Assembly (NCBI RefSeq): GCF_016745235.1
Contig: NZ_JAELVM010000001.1
Span: 13,856-77,855, forward strand
Direction of reading: 5' to 3'
DNA: 64,000 nt
Origin: Chryseobacterium endalhagicum
GTDB lineage: Bacteria > Bacteroidota > Bacteroidia > Flavobacteriales > Weeksellaceae
Shown piece by piece: positions 27,237-37,536 of this stretch; positions within the stretch are counted from its first letter, which is position 1; each line of letters opens with the position of its first letter. Below the pieces are notes generated by a model. That model was not told where the DNA came from and did not search any database. It was given only the letters and a program-made list of their open reading frames with translations. A program made the position numbers and the translations under genes.

Positions 27237-27446
27237 AACCTGAGTTCGGGATAAGAAGTTAAGATTAAAAGGCTGGAAGCTGGAAGCCTGAAGAGGGAAG
27301 TAACTAAACATTTACCTTTAAATTTACTGAACCGGATTAAAAAAATTAATAAAGGCCACAGTATATTTCTACCTCTGGACTTCAATAACTTTCCTCTTCC
27401 TGACCAATCTTAAAAAAACAAAAATGCCTTATCCCGAACTCAGGTT
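27237..27446. repeat. palindromic intergenic element, copy 2 (210 bp)
   Basis: The terminal arms aacctgagttcgggataag (27237-27255) and cttatcccgaactcaggtt (27428-27446) are perfect 19-bp inverted repeats. Inner repeated units (gctggaagctggaagcctga, gagggaagtaac) face partial complements. The whole element is homologous, inverted, to 17419-17656. The right arm overlaps the stop codon of the following minus-strand gene (27445-27447). Confidence 0.92.
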
Positions 27447-28155
27447 ATTTTAAGATCAGATCGCAGAACCAGAAGACATATTCCCCGTCTTCATCTTCAG
27501 GGCTGTTTTTAGGTTTGGGATAAGTTTTCTTTACCGTTTCCCCGATTTCAAACGGCACGGGTTCTTTAAAAATTGGTCCGTCAAAAGTAAACGTGTGAAA
27601 TTCCCCGTTTTCCCCGCACGGATCAGCATTCTCCGGAAGATCATTGATGAAGCTCTCGTCAATGATCCTTCCTGCAAAACTTTGGTCCAGATAGGTTTCA
27701 TTCACACAGGTTACAATCGTTTTAAAGCCAAGATCCAGAAATTCACGGATGAGGTCTGTTGTATTCTGCTTCCACAGAGGAAAAACGGCTTCCATTCCAA
27801 TTGCTTTCAACTGGTCTTCGCGGTATTTTCTAAGGTCTTCCAGAAAAATATCTCCAAAAATGGAATGGGTAACGCCTTGAGCTTGTATTCCGCTCATCGT
27901 ACGGGTCATGATTTCCCGGTACTGTTCCATAGAAGGCTCTTTCGGGATTTCCATTTTAATTAAATTCAACCCTAAACTTTCAGCTTGTTTTTCCAGTAAT
28001 GAAACATGAACACCATGCATGGAAATACGCTGGAATTCTTCATTGATGCTCGTCAGCAGTGAAATAATTTCAAGATTTTCCTCTTTTAAAGTTTTATATA
28101 AGGCAAGGGCAGAATCTTTCCCGCTGCTCCAGTTGAAGATGGCTTTTGGCTTCAT
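27445..28155 (-). CDS. Dph6-related ATP pyrophosphatase (diphthine-ammonia ligase family)
   Basis: 236 residues. The N-terminal PP-loop SSGKDSALALY (about 10-20) matches the ATP-pyrophosphatase motif SGGxDS. The central and C-terminal parts contain the conserved family blocks SIFGDIFLEDLRKYRE, VTCVNETYLD and DPCGENGEFHTF. Eukaryotic Dph6 amidates diphthine on EF2; bacteria have no diphthamide, so the bacterial role is unknown, probably a nitrogen- or amide-transfer reaction on another substrate. It has no linked partner. Its stop codon falls inside the repeat element's terminal arm. Confidence 0.88.
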   Translation of the reverse strand: MKPKAIFNWSSGKDSALALYKTLKEENLEIISLLTSINEEFQRISMHGVHVSLLEKQAESLGLNLIKMEIPKEPSMEQYREIMTRTMSGIQAQGVTHSIFGDIFLEDLRKYREDQLKAIGMEAVFPLWKQNTTDLIREFLDLGFKTIVTCVNETYLDQSFAGRIIDESFINDLPENADPCGENGEFHTFTFDGPIFKEPVPFEIGETVKKTYPKPKNSPEDEDGEYVFWFCDLILK

Positions 28156-28284
28156 TTGAATAAACCGTATTGTTTAAATTAAGATATTAAGATGGAAATG
28201 TAACTTTTTGGTGATTTAAATCGTCTAATTCTGCATGTAAAAATGGTGAAAACTTATTAAATTTAGCAAAATTAATTAAACCGC

Positions 28285-31017
28285 ATGAAAAATTTTATTA
28301 TCGGGACCGCTGTCCTGTTTTTTACGGGAGCTGTAAACCCGGTTTTTTCTCAGAAAGGAGATGCTCCGAAATTTGTGAGCAATACTGAAGGGGTAAAAGA
28401 ATATACGCTGAACAATGGAATGAAAGTTCTTTTGATTCCGGATGCTTCACAAAGCAATATGGTAGTGAATATCATTTATAACGTAGGTTCTAAGCATGAA
28501 GGCTACGGAGAAAAGGGGATGGCGCATTTACTTGAGCATATGCTGTTTAAAAGCACTAAAAAATTAGGTGATATCAAAAAGCAGCTGTCTGATAAAGGAG
28601 GTAACGCCAACGGAACAACCTGGTACGACAGAACGAATTATTATGAAATTTTCCCTTCCAATGATGAAAATTTAAAATGGTCTCTGGAAATGGAGGCGGA
28701 CAGAATGATCAATGCGACCATTCTTCAGTCTGATCTTGATAAAGAATTTTCTGTAGTACGAAATGAATTTGAGATCGGGGAAAATAAGCCGGGAGATGTT
28801 TTGATGGAGCGTATCGTGTCAACAGCCTATTTATGGCACAACTACGGAAACAGTACGATCGGAAGTAAAGAAGATATTGAAAGGGTAAAGGCACCAACCC
28901 TTAGAAAATTCTACGAAAAACATTATCAGCCGGATAATGCAACATTGGTTGTAGCGGGTAAATTTGATGAAAATCAGGCTTTAAAATATATTACTCAGTA
29001 TTTTTCTGTGATTCCAAGACCATCAAGAGTTTTAGACCAGACTTATACGGTTGAGCCGGCTCAGGATGGTGAGCGTTTTGTTGAGCTGAAGCGTTCGGGA
29101 GACAGCAAAATAGTTGGAGCCCTGTATCATACAGCTCCCTATGCAGATAAAGATTATGCGGTACTGGATGCTTTATCGGAAATCCTTACGTCTGACCCTT
29201 CCGGTTATTTATACAAATCAATGATTGATTCTCACAAAGCGGCTTCTGTGTATTCTTACCAGCCGACAGTAAGAGATGCTGCATTTATGTATTTCGGACT
29301 TGAAGTTCCTGCAGATAAAGATGTAAAAGCTGTGGAAAATGAATTCAGAGCAGAGCTTGATAAGGTTTCTGCCATCAAGTTTACAGAGCAGGATGTACAG
29401 AGAGCTAAAGCGAAAATTCTAAAGCAAATAGAAAATACAAAAAACAATACAATTGGTTTTGCTATTAACTTAACAGAAATCGTAGGGGCAGGAAGCTATA
29501 AGCTGGGAATGCTGTACCGCGACAGTATTGAAAAATTAACCCTGGCGGATATTCAGAGAGTTGCGGACAAATATTTCAAAACGAATAACAGAACAGTGGG
29601 AGTATTTATTCCTACAAAAGATGAGGTAAGAGTTAAGAATAATGAGTTTTCTGATGAGCAGATCGCTGCACTTACAAAAGATTACAAAGGGAAAGCTCTG
29701 GAAAAAGCCGTAGCACCTTTTGAAGCCAGCATTAAAAACCTGAAAGCTAATCTTTCCGAAGGAAAATTGAGCAACGGGATGAAATATGGCGTTATCAAAA
29801 AGGAAATCAAAGGAGGAAAGATACTGGGAAGTTTCCGTTTTCCTGTAAGTAATACCAAAGACCTGAATGGAAAAGCTCAGATCGGGGCTCTGATGGCTCA
29901 GGTAATGAAAACAGGTACCAAGTCTCATACAAAAGAGCAGATTCAGGATATGCTGGATACATGGAAATCAAGCATCAATTTCTCATTCAGCGGACAGACT
30001 TTATATGCGAATGTAAGTACATACAAAGAGCATCTGCCGAAAGTAATGGATCTGATGAAAGAAGTTTTAACGGAATCCAACTTCCCTGAAGCGGAACTGG
30101 CAAAAACAATCAATGAATACAATACGTATCTGGAAGGTTCTTTAAATGATCCGCAAGCTTTGGCATTCACGGAAATTGAAAAGATCACAGAAAATTATCC
30201 TAAGGAAAGTATTTTCTATACGCCTTCTTTCAAAGAACAGATTGATACCAATAAAACCACTAAAAGACAGCAGCTGGTAGATTTTTATAACCAGATTCTG
30301 GGAAGTAATAATGGAGTAGGCACGATGATTGGTGATATTGATTCCAAAACGGCTTCTTCTCTGATGGAAAATACGTTTGCCAAGTGGAATTCAAAATCTT
30401 CTTACGAAAAAATTAAGCCTGAACTTTTCGCCACCAAAAAACAGGATAAAGAATATCTGACTCCTGATAAGGAAAATGGAGCGGCAGTAGGAAAGATCAG
30501 TTTCTCTATGGACAAAAACAGCCCTGATTATCCGGCTTTTGTTATTGCCAACGAAATGCTGGGAAGCGGCGGTTTCCTTAACTCAAGAATCCCGATCAGA
30601 CTTAGAGAGAAAGAAGGGATCAGTTATGGAGCAGGTTCCTATATCAGTGTTCCTTCTGATAATACGGTGGCATCCTGGGGCTGGTATGCATTCTTCAACC
30701 CAACTAAAAAAGATGCTGTGAATAAAGCATTAAAAGAGGAAGTAAACAAAGCTCTTAAAGAAGGATTCACAGAAGAAGAACTGAAATCCAACCTGAATTC
30801 CTGGCTGAATTCAAGAAAAACAGATCTTGGAAACGATGCTACTTTAGTGGGGCTTGTGAACAGCCAGCTGCAGTATGGTATTCCGTTGGAGGATTATGAT
30901 GCTCTGGAAGCTAAAGTTGCAGCCCTGAAATTGAACCAGGTGAATGATGTTCTTAGAAAATACATCAGCGAAGACAAATTAACCTCTGTTTTTGCGGGAG
31001 ATTTTAATAAGAAATAA
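28285..31017 (+). CDS. M16 (pitrilysin-like) zinc protease, secreted
   Basis: 910 residues with a signal peptide (about 1-23, ending PVFSQ). Two M16 halves are present. The first has the inverted zinc motif HLLEH (His81, Glu84, His85) with the downstream glutamate in VVRNEFEIGE. The second half (about 490-905) lacks HxxEH, as usual, and contains LRLREKEGISYGAGSYIS-like elements of the paired inactive domain. The halves would close around small peptide substrates in the periplasm. It has a terminator immediately downstream and is monocistronic. Confidence 0.93.
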   Translation: MKNFIIGTAVLFFTGAVNPVFSQKGDAPKFVSNTEGVKEYTLNNGMKVLLIPDASQSNMVVNIIYNVGSKHEGYGEKGMAHLLEHMLFKSTKKLGDIKKQLSDKGGNANGTTWYDRTNYYEIFPSNDENLKWSLEMEADRMINATILQSDLDKEFSVVRNEFEIGENKPGDVLMERIVSTAYLWHNYGNSTIGSKEDIERVKAPTLRKFYEKHYQPDNATLVVAGKFDENQALKYITQYFSVIPRPSRVLDQTYTVEPAQDGERFVELKRSGDSKIVGALYHTAPYADKDYAVLDALSEILTSDPSGYLYKSMIDSHKAASVYSYQPTVRDAAFMYFGLEVPADKDVKAVENEFRAELDKVSAIKFTEQDVQRAKAKILKQIENTKNNTIGFAINLTEIVGAGSYKLGMLYRDSIEKLTLADIQRVADKYFKTNNRTVGVFIPTKDEVRVKNNEFSDEQIAALTKDYKGKALEKAVAPFEASIKNLKANLSEGKLSNGMKYGVIKKEIKGGKILGSFRFPVSNTKDLNGKAQIGALMAQVMKTGTKSHTKEQIQDMLDTWKSSINFSFSGQTLYANVSTYKEHLPKVMDLMKEVLTESNFPEAELAKTINEYNTYLEGSLNDPQALAFTEIEKITENYPKESIFYTPSFKEQIDTNKTTKRQQLVDFYNQILGSNNGVGTMIGDIDSKTASSLMENTFAKWNSKSSYEKIKPELFATKKQDKEYLTPDKENGAAVGKISFSMDKNSPDYPAFVIANEMLGSGGFLNSRIPIRLREKEGISYGAGSYISVPSDNTVASWGWYAFFNPTKKDAVNKALKEEVNKALKEGFTEEELKSNLNSWLNSRKTDLGNDATLVGLVNSQLQYGIPLEDYDALEAKVAALKLNQVNDVLRKYISEDKLTSVFAGDFNKK

Positions 31018-31039
31018 ATTTCCGTCATATACATAAACT

Positions 31040-31068
31040 AACCCGCAGATCAGTTCTGCGGGTTTTAT
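31040..31068 (+). terminator. intrinsic terminator after M16 gene
   Basis: Stem aacccgcag / ctgcgggtt followed by T-rich sequence. Confidence 0.85.
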
Positions 31069-31080
31069 TTTTGGATACAA

Positions 31081-31110
31081 AAAACCTCAGGGAAATTTCC
31101 CTGAGGTTTT
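31081..31110 (-). terminator. intrinsic terminator of icmF
   Basis: A perfect 30-nt palindrome with halves aaaacctcagggaaa and tttccctgaggtttt, flanked by A/T runs. It lies 28 bp after the icmF stop on the minus strand. Confidence 0.85.
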
Positions 31111-31138
31111 AATTTATAAATTGCCGGTCCGGCTGCGG

Positions 31139-34100
31139 TTACATATTTCTTCTGTACTTGCCACCCACTTCAAACAAAGCATTGGTGATCTGTCCCAGAG
31201 AACAGTATTTCACAGCATCCATCATCACTCCGAATAAGTTCTGCTGGTTGATCGCGGCGTACTGCAGCTGTCTCAAAGCCTCTTCAGATCTGGAATCATT
31301 GGATTTCTGGAAATTATGAAGGTTTTCAATCTGAACCTGCTTCTCCTCTTCAGTAGAACGGATAACCTCTCCCGGACGAACCGTTGGAGAACCGTCTTTT
31401 CCAAGGAAAGTATTCACCCCGATGATTGGGTATTCTCCGGTGTGTTTCAGCCATTCGTAATGCATAGACTCTTCCTGAATTTTAGAACGCTGATACATGG
31501 TTTCCATAGCTCCAAGAACACCGCCTCTTTCTGTAATTCTGTCGAATTCTCCATATACAGCTTCTTCCACAAGATCCGTTAATTCTTCAATGATAAATGA
31601 TCCCTGAAGCGGGTTTTCATTTTTAGCAAGACCTAATTCCTTATTAATGATCAGCTGGATAGCCATGGCTCTTCTTACAGACTGCTCGGTAGGGGTTGTA
31701 ATCGCCTCGTCATACGCATTGGTGTGAAGGGAATTACAGTTGTCATAGATCGCATAAAGTGCCTGAAGCGTTGTTCTGATATCGTTGAAATCAATTTCCT
31801 GGGCGTGAAGAGAACGCCCTGAAGTCTGAATATGGTATTTCAGCATCTGGCTTCTTTCGTCGGCTCCGTATTTCAGTTTCATGGCTTTGGCCCAGATTCT
31901 TCTTGCTACACGGCCGATCACTGAATATTCAGGGTCGATACCATTGGAGAAGAAGAACGATAAATTCGGGGCAAAATCATTGATGTCCATTCCTCTGGAT
32001 AAATAATATTCCACATATGTGAAACCATTGGCCAGCGTAAATGCCAGCTGGGAAACCGGATTGGCACCCGCTTCCGCAATGTGATACCCTGAAATAGAAA
32101 CGGAATAGAAGTTTCTTACTTTTTCTGTGATAAAATATTCCTGAACGTCACCCATTAACCTTAGAGCAAATTCAGTGGAGAAAATACAGGTATTCTGAGC
32201 CTGATCTTCTTTTAAAATATCAGCCTGAACCGTTCCTCGAACTGTGGCAATGGTCTTAGCCTTAATTTCCGCATAAGCTTCTGCGGGAATAACTTCATCT
32301 CCTGTGATTCCCAATAGTTTTAATCCTAAACCATTGTTGGAAGGAGGAAGTTCACCGTTATATTTAGGTCTTTCTAAACCTTTATCGTCAAATTTAGCCT
32401 TTAAAACAGCCTCTACTTTAGATTCCAAACCATTTTCAGCAATGTATTTCTCAACATTCTGATCAATAGCTGCATTCATGAAGAACGCCAGAAGCATTGG
32501 AGCAGGCCCGTTAATCGTCATTGAAACCGAAGTCAATGCATTCACCAGATCAAATCCGGAATACAGTTTTTTAGCATCATCCAGCGTTGCGATGGAAACC
32601 CCAGCATTCCCAATTTTACCATAAATATCCGGTGGTAAAGCAGGGTCCTGGCCGTAAAGGGTTACAGAGTCAAATGCCGTAGATAAACGTTTTGCAGGCA
32701 TTTCTGCAGATACATAATGGAATCTTCTGTTCGTTCTTTCCGGACCTCCTTCTCCTGCAAACATCCTTGTTGGATCTTCACCCGTTCTTTTGAAAGGATA
32801 AATTCCTGCAGTGTAAGGGAATCCTCCCGGAAGGTTTTCCTGGCCTTTCCACTTGATCAGGTCACCCCAGTCATTATATTTAGGTAAAGCAATCTTTGGT
32901 ATTCTTAAGTGGGATAAAGACTCCGTTGAGGTTTCCACCTTAATTTCCTTGCCTCTTACGAAATAAGAATAAAACTCTTCATGGAACGCTTTTTTCGTGT
33001 CGTCCCAGGTTCTCAGGAAGTCGATGTTTTCCTGTTGAAGTTCCTTTTCAGCTTTCTGATATTCAGCATCCAAAGCTTCGTTGGAAATAATTTTTTTCAC
33101 GCCTTCAATATGATACATTGTTCTGGCCAGCTCAGCCTGCTTTTCAATGTTTTCATCATATATTCTGTTGTTTTCCACAATTTCAGAAAGGTAACGCACT
33201 CTTTTCGGAGGGATAATCGTTACTTCATCCGTAATTTCCTGTTCAGCGAAAGTTTTTAGATTTAAATCCGAAAACTTATCATTTACTTTTGAAATTAACC
33301 GGTTGTATAATTCCGTAGTCCCGTGGTCATTGAACTGGGAAGCTTTGGTCGCGTAAACCGGCATTTCATCCAGTGGCTGTTCCCACAGCAAATGGTTTCT
33401 CTGGAACTGCTTTCTTACCGCCTGAAGCGCATCAAGAGCTCCACGTTTGTCTGATTTATTTAAAGCAACCAGATCTGCATAATCCAACATGTCGATTTTT
33501 TCCAGCTGGGTGGAAGCTCCATATTCAGGAGTCATCACATACATAGAAACATCTGCAAAATCAGATACTTCCGAACCGGACTGCCCGATTCCCGAAGTTT
33601 CAAGGATAATCACATCCGGATGAGCCAGTTTCAGGACATTCAACGCAGAGTGGATGAACGGAGAAACGGAAACGTTATTTTCTCTTGTCGCCATTGAACG
33701 CATATAAACTCTCGGATCATTGATCGCGTTCATACGGATTCTGTCTCCAAGAAGTGCTCCTCCCGTTTTCTTTTTGGAAGGGTCAATGGAGATAATGGCG
33801 ATTTTTTTATCAGGATTGGAACGGATGAAACGTCTTACCAATTCATCTGTTAATGAAGATTTTCCTGCTCCACCAGTACCTGTGATACCGATGATCGGGA
33901 TATTTAAATCTTTTGATTTTTCGTCAATGGCTTGTACAAGCTCTGGTTTTTCCTCTGAAAAGTTTTCAACGGCAGAAATAATTTTTGCAATGCTTGTTGA
34001 ATTTTCAAAATCTATTGAATCCAGATCATTGGCAGTAACTTCCTTACCGGTTGCGAAATCCGATCTTTTAACCAGATCATCAATCATTCCCTGTAAACCA

Positions 34101-34486
34101 AGCTCACGGCCGTCATCCGGAGAGTAAATCCTGTCGATCCCGTAAGACATGATGTCTTCAATTTCTTCAGGCAGAATAACACCACCGCCACCACCAAAAA
34201 TTTTGATTTGTGGGGAGTTCTTTTCTCTTAAAAGGTCATAGATATATTTAAAATATTCATTGTGGCCGCCCTGATATGACGTTAAGGCAATGGCGTTGGC
34301 ATCTTCCTGAATGGCTGTGTTCACCACTTCCTCTGCTGATTTGTCGTGGCCAAGGTGGATCACTTCACATCCTGTTCCCTGGATCACGCGGCGCATGATA
34401 TTGATCGCAGCATCGTGCCCGTCAAATAATGACGCCGCTGTTACGATTCTTACTTTGTTGGTTGGAGTATATTTTTGGGTTTCCAT
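31139..34486 (-). CDS. icmF: fused isobutyryl-CoA mutase IcmF (B12-dependent)
   Basis: 1115 residues from ATG at 34486; a 44-residue upstream extension is not family-like. The order is a B12-binding domain (1-140, with DGH near 22-24 and GGGGG at 98-102), a MeaB-like G-protein domain with P-loop GTGGAGKS (203-210), and a TIM-barrel mutase domain (about 560-1115). It rearranges isobutyryl-CoA and butyryl-CoA with adenosylcobalamin; the fused GTPase domain protects and loads the cofactor. Some IcmF proteins also accept pivalyl- or isovaleryl-CoA, which cannot be read here. A TATATTTG -7 element lies upstream. No cobalamin riboswitch was seen. Confidence 0.93.
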   Translation of the reverse strand: METQKYTPTNKVRIVTAASLFDGHDAAINIMRRVIQGTGCEVIHLGHDKSAEEVVNTAIQEDANAIALTSYQGGHNEYFKYIYDLLREKNSPQIKIFGGGGGVILPEEIEDIMSYGIDRIYSPDDGRELGLQGMIDDLVKRSDFATGKEVTANDLDSIDFENSTSIAKIISAVENFSEEKPELVQAIDEKSKDLNIPIIGITGTGGAGKSSLTDELVRRFIRSNPDKKIAIISIDPSKKKTGGALLGDRIRMNAINDPRVYMRSMATRENNVSVSPFIHSALNVLKLAHPDVIILETSGIGQSGSEVSDFADVSMYVMTPEYGASTQLEKIDMLDYADLVALNKSDKRGALDALQAVRKQFQRNHLLWEQPLDEMPVYATKASQFNDHGTTELYNRLISKVNDKFSDLNLKTFAEQEITDEVTIIPPKRVRYLSEIVENNRIYDENIEKQAELARTMYHIEGVKKIISNEALDAEYQKAEKELQQENIDFLRTWDDTKKAFHEEFYSYFVRGKEIKVETSTESLSHLRIPKIALPKYNDWGDLIKWKGQENLPGGFPYTAGIYPFKRTGEDPTRMFAGEGGPERTNRRFHYVSAEMPAKRLSTAFDSVTLYGQDPALPPDIYGKIGNAGVSIATLDDAKKLYSGFDLVNALTSVSMTINGPAPMLLAFFMNAAIDQNVEKYIAENGLESKVEAVLKAKFDDKGLERPKYNGELPPSNNGLGLKLLGITGDEVIPAEAYAEIKAKTIATVRGTVQADILKEDQAQNTCIFSTEFALRLMGDVQEYFITEKVRNFYSVSISGYHIAEAGANPVSQLAFTLANGFTYVEYYLSRGMDINDFAPNLSFFFSNGIDPEYSVIGRVARRIWAKAMKLKYGADERSQMLKYHIQTSGRSLHAQEIDFNDIRTTLQALYAIYDNCNSLHTNAYDEAITTPTEQSVRRAMAIQLIINKELGLAKNENPLQGSFIIEELTDLVEEAVYGEFDRITERGGVLGAMETMYQRSKIQEESMHYEWLKHTGEYPIIGVNTFLGKDGSPTVRPGEVIRSTEEEKQVQIENLHNFQKSNDSRSEEALRQLQYAAINQQNLFGVMMDAVKYCSLGQITNALFEVGGKYRRNM

Positions 34487-34843
34487 AAAAAATCTAGAAA
34501 ATTTCTGAATTCTCAAATATAATAATAAAATAAGAACCTTTTGGTTTTCATTAATGATTTGATTTTTAGTAGGTTGTTGAGATTGAAGATGAGGTTTTTT
34601 CCCCGTCTTAACAATCATTCGTTTAAGATAAGGCTGGGAAGATGATAAATAACGAAAAATCAGAATGCACTTGTGTAAGATAACCTTACAAAAACTTTTG
34701 AAAATGGTACAAAGAATAGTGACTTCCGGTTTCCATGATCCTTTAATTCTGATTGCCGGAGCCGGGTAATATTAATTTTCAAATTAAACCCATTTCCAAA
34801 TTCTCAAATTAATTTCTCTATTTTTGCACCATACTTTACAGAT
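34487..34843. other. intergenic region with divergent promoters
   Basis: It separates icmF (minus) from a small plus-strand membrane gene. On the minus strand TATATTTG lies at 34514-34521. On the plus strand TATTTTTG lies at 34819-34826, 18 bp before the ATG. The remainder is AT-rich with no gene or riboswitch recognised. Confidence 0.55.
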
Positions 34844-35176
34844 ATGCAAAAAGCTTTGGTGTATTTCGCTTTGGGAACAGGAGTGAGCTTCCTGATCAAT
34901 TATTTCTTTTTAAGTTCACAAAATATAGGACTGGATTTTTATTATGCCGTTGCCTTTGGATTTGCCTGGGGACTGGCTTATTATCTGGATACACCGGACT
35001 TTTCACTGCCTAAAAAGCTGGGCTTATCTTTTGCAGCCATGGGCGTTCTTGTATTTATTGGCGCTTTGATTTTCAGTCTTGAACTGGCGATCCCGTCCAT
35101 ACTGAAATTTTCTACCGTTTTTGTCGCGTACTATCTGATTGCAAGCTTCCGGGGAAGCAAATCATTAAGAAAATAA
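34844..35176 (+). CDS. small multi-pass membrane protein
   Basis: 110 residues, hydrophobic, with about three to four predicted membrane spans (LVYFALGTGVSFLINYFF, YAVAFGFAWGLAYYL, LGLSFAAMGVLVFIGALIF, IPSILKFSTVFVAYYLI) and a basic C-terminus. No family recognised. A terminator immediately follows, and the plus-strand promoter lies just upstream, so it is a single-gene unit. Confidence 0.7.
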   Translation: MQKALVYFALGTGVSFLINYFFLSSQNIGLDFYYAVAFGFAWGLAYYLDTPDFSLPKKLGLSFAAMGVLVFIGALIFSLELAIPSILKFSTVFVAYYLIASFRGSKSLRK

Positions 35177-35180
35177 AAAT

Positions 35181-35214
35181 ATAAGGCTCTTCGTTTTGAA
35201 GAGCCTTATTTGAT
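35181..35214. terminator. bidirectional terminator
   Basis: Stem ataaggctcttc / gaagagccttat with a 5-nt loop, between two convergent genes (stops at 35176 and 35216). Confidence 0.85.
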
Positions 35215-35215
35215 A

Positions 35216-36322
35216 TTAGTGAAGCATCATGAAACTTACCAGGGCGAGACCTGTGAGTAAAAACATGAATGCAAAGAAGTTGAGGAAAAACAATGTGCCT
35301 CCAATGATTACGCTCACTATCCCATGCGTATGATAAACACGGTGGTGGGCAATAAAGAAGTAAGCCATACTGTACAGGGCCAGAATAGACATTATAAAAT
35401 ATAAAAGTATATTAAGCGCACCAAGATTGATGAGACCGGTTAGCTTGCCTAATAAAAATATAAACAGGATGATCAGCAGTAGGAATGAGAAGTAATGCAG
35501 CGTGAAAATTCCGTGATCGAAATACCACCATTTTTTCTTCTTATGGAAAATCCATAAAAAGAAGGCAAACAGAGGAAGGTATAAGAAAAGAGCCTTAGGT
35601 AAATTATGAAAAGATTTTTCTGTCATATTTTTATAAAGTTCTTTTTTCGTCATTCCTTTTTCTTTAAGCTCGAAAAATTTGTGAGCTAAAGGATTCACCA
35701 TGAAATCAAGGGAAGAGGGATCCTTTGCAGCGGCTGAATCATAGGATTTTTTTGTGTTATATCCTGAAAAGCTAAAGTCATTATCTATGGCCTTATCCAT
35801 ATCAAGTGTTTCTTCAATATCTTCTAAAGTGGCAGAATCCGACAGTTTGCTCAGGTTTTTCAACATAATAGAATCTTCCTGAGACAGATTTTTTTGAGTC
35901 TTTATACTGTCGAATACTCTCTGTACCCCAGGTGATTTCATCTTTTCCAATAAATCTACTTTCAATGAGTCTTCCATTTCGGGACGATCACTAAATCCCA
36001 CATTTTTCATGGGAAGAAGGGCAAACATGAAGAAAGTAATAAAACTGACGAAAATATACAGTTTTACAGGAGGCACATATTTCTGTCTTTTGCCTTCGAG
36101 ATAAATATTGGTAAGTTTTCCCGGGCTAAGCAGCAGATTTTTCAAAGTACCCCAGAACTGGCCGTCATAATGGGTGAAGTCTTCAACGAAGTGGGTGAAC
36201 AGGAAGTAAAAAGGATGCCGGCTTTCAGTATTTTCCTGTCCACAATGGGGACAGTATCGTTCTTCAACCTGATGCCCGCAGTTCAGGCAGGTTTTATCTT
36301 CTCTGATTTTTCCGTGGCTCAT
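35216..36322 (-). CDS. DUF3667 zinc-ribbon membrane protein
   Basis: 368 residues. An N-terminal zinc ribbon CLNCGHQVEERYCPHCGQ has two CxxC pairs. The next block (HPFYFLFTHFVEDFTHYDGQ, then SPGKLTNIYLEGKRQKYVPP) is the signature of DUF3667. Several membrane spans follow: one near 90-105 and four or more at about 245-365. The middle (about 105-235) is a long charged helical region. The family is common in Bacteroidota with unknown function. A TATATTTG -7 element lies upstream on the minus strand (36349-36356). Confidence 0.85.
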   Translation of the reverse strand: MSHGKIREDKTCLNCGHQVEERYCPHCGQENTESRHPFYFLFTHFVEDFTHYDGQFWGTLKNLLLSPGKLTNIYLEGKRQKYVPPVKLYIFVSFITFFMFALLPMKNVGFSDRPEMEDSLKVDLLEKMKSPGVQRVFDSIKTQKNLSQEDSIMLKNLSKLSDSATLEDIEETLDMDKAIDNDFSFSGYNTKKSYDSAAAKDPSSLDFMVNPLAHKFFELKEKGMTKKELYKNMTEKSFHNLPKALFLYLPLFAFFLWIFHKKKKWWYFDHGIFTLHYFSFLLLIILFIFLLGKLTGLINLGALNILLYFIMSILALYSMAYFFIAHHRVYHTHGIVSVIIGGTLFFLNFFAFMFLLTGLALVSFMMLH

Positions 36323-36421
36323 GGATTATAAGGAATATGGTTTGGTCGCAAATATAAATATTTCGCCATATTAAATAATCACATCGGTAATTTTTTAGGT
36401 GAATTTTTAATTGATGTTAAT

Positions 36422-36456
36422 AAAAAAAAGAGTTTTGCTATCAAACTCTTTTTTTT
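36422..36456. terminator. strong hairpin upstream of rplM
   Basis: Perfect 14-bp stem, with an A-run on one side and a T-run on the other (aaaaaaaagagttt / aaactctttttttt), loop tgctatc. It lies about 100 bp upstream of the DUF3667 start (minus strand) and about 250 bp before rplM, between divergent genes. It may terminate read-through into or out of either unit. No gene was found in the rest of the 354-bp gap. Confidence 0.7.
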
Positions 36457-36600
36457 GTCATCTGTGTTTTTAGAATCTCGAAACTTTTTTTTTCATTGCT
36501 CATTCATTTTACAAGTACTGTGCCAACTCTAAAATGTTTGTTAAAATCTATCAGAACATCTTAAAATTCCTGTAGTTATATAGATTAAATAAAATATGTT

Positions 36601-36630
36601 TTTGGGTTACAAAAATTATTTGTACCTTTG
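36601..36630 (+). promoter_or_regulatory. promoter of rplM-rpsI operon
   Basis: TACCTTTG at 36623-36630 matches TAnnTTTG, and TTTG at 36601-36604 lies 18 bp upstream as the -33 element. Confidence 0.75.
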
Positions 36631-36676
36631 CACACCCTTTTAGGGGAAAATTATGTTTAATCTTTAACTAAAACGT

Positions 36677-37132
36677 GTGAATACATTAAGTTACAAAACT
36701 GTTTCAGCGAACAAAGCTACTGCTAATAAAGAATGGGTTGTGGTAGACGCTGAAGGACAGCCGTTAGGAAGACTAGCTTCTACGGTTGCAAAGATTTTGA
36801 GAGGTAAGCACAAAACGAACTTTACACCTCACGTAGATTGTGGTGATAACGTAATCGTTTTGAATGCTGGGAAAATTACGCTTTCCGGAAATAAGTGGGC
36901 TGATAAGACTTACATCTGGCATACAGGTTACCCTGGTGGACAGAAGTCTATGACTGCGGCTGAACTTCAGAAGAAAGATTCTTTAAAAGTATTAGAGAAG
37001 TCTGTAAAAGGTATGTTGCCTAAAAACAGATTAGGATCTGCTTTATTGAAGAACCTTTATCTATATGAAGGAACTGAGCACAAACATGAAGCTCAACAGC
37101 CTAAAACAATTAATGTTAACGAATTTAAATAA
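36677..37132 (+). CDS. rplM: 50S ribosomal protein L13
   Basis: 151 residues. It starts with GTG, giving NTLSYKTVSANKATANKEW, which matches the N-terminus of Bacteroidota L13; no ATG in frame would fit. Conserved blocks include GQPLGRLASTVAKILRGKHK and TGYPGG. It is an early-assembly protein of the 50S subunit. It is followed after 6 bp by rpsI, the usual pair. Confidence 0.97.
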   Translation: MNTLSYKTVSANKATANKEWVVVDAEGQPLGRLASTVAKILRGKHKTNFTPHVDCGDNVIVLNAGKITLSGNKWADKTYIWHTGYPGGQKSMTAAELQKKDSLKVLEKSVKGMLPKNRLGSALLKNLYLYEGTEHKHEAQQPKTINVNEFK

Positions 37133-37138
37133 TTAATT

Positions 37139-37525
37139 ATGTCTATAGTTCACAAAATCGGAAGAAGAAAAACTTCTGTAGCTAGAGTTTATGTGAAGCC
37201 AGGTTCTGGTGTTATTACAGTAAACGGTAAAGATGCTGCAACTTATTTCTCTACAGACGTGATGGTTTACAAATTAAACCAGCCGTTCATCCTTTCTGAG
37301 ACTGTTGGTCAGTATGACGTTACCGTAAATGTTTTCGGTGGTGGTAATACAGGTCAGGCAGAGGCTATCAGATTAGGTATTTCAAGAGCTTTATGCGAGA
37401 TCAACGCTGAGTTCAGATTAGCATTGAAGCCTGCTGGTTTACTTACAAGAGACGCAAGAATGGTGGAAAGAAAGAAGCCAGGTCAGAAAAAAGCAAGAAA
37501 GAGATTCCAATTCTCAAAACGTTAA
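37139..37525 (+). CDS. rpsI: 30S ribosomal protein S9
   Basis: 128 residues. It has the N-terminal [17 protein letters not shown] and the basic C-terminus [17 protein letters not shown], whose end reaches the P-site tRNA. Cotranscribed with rplM. Confidence 0.98.
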   Translation: MSIVHKIGRRKTSVARVYVKPGSGVITVNGKDAATYFSTDVMVYKLNQPFILSETVGQYDVTVNVFGGGNTGQAEAIRLGISRALCEINAEFRLALKPAGLLTRDARMVERKKPGQKKARKRFQFSKR

Positions 37526-37536
37526 GATTTCTTGTG

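Noticed and set aside
34487..34618. Upstream extension of icmF by 44 residues
   Set aside because: It reads through the promoter region. [20 protein letters not shown] matches the usual start of the B12 domain.
34514..34843. Cobalamin riboswitch upstream of icmF
   Set aside because: No B12-box-like conserved sequence or suitable fold could be recognised by eye.
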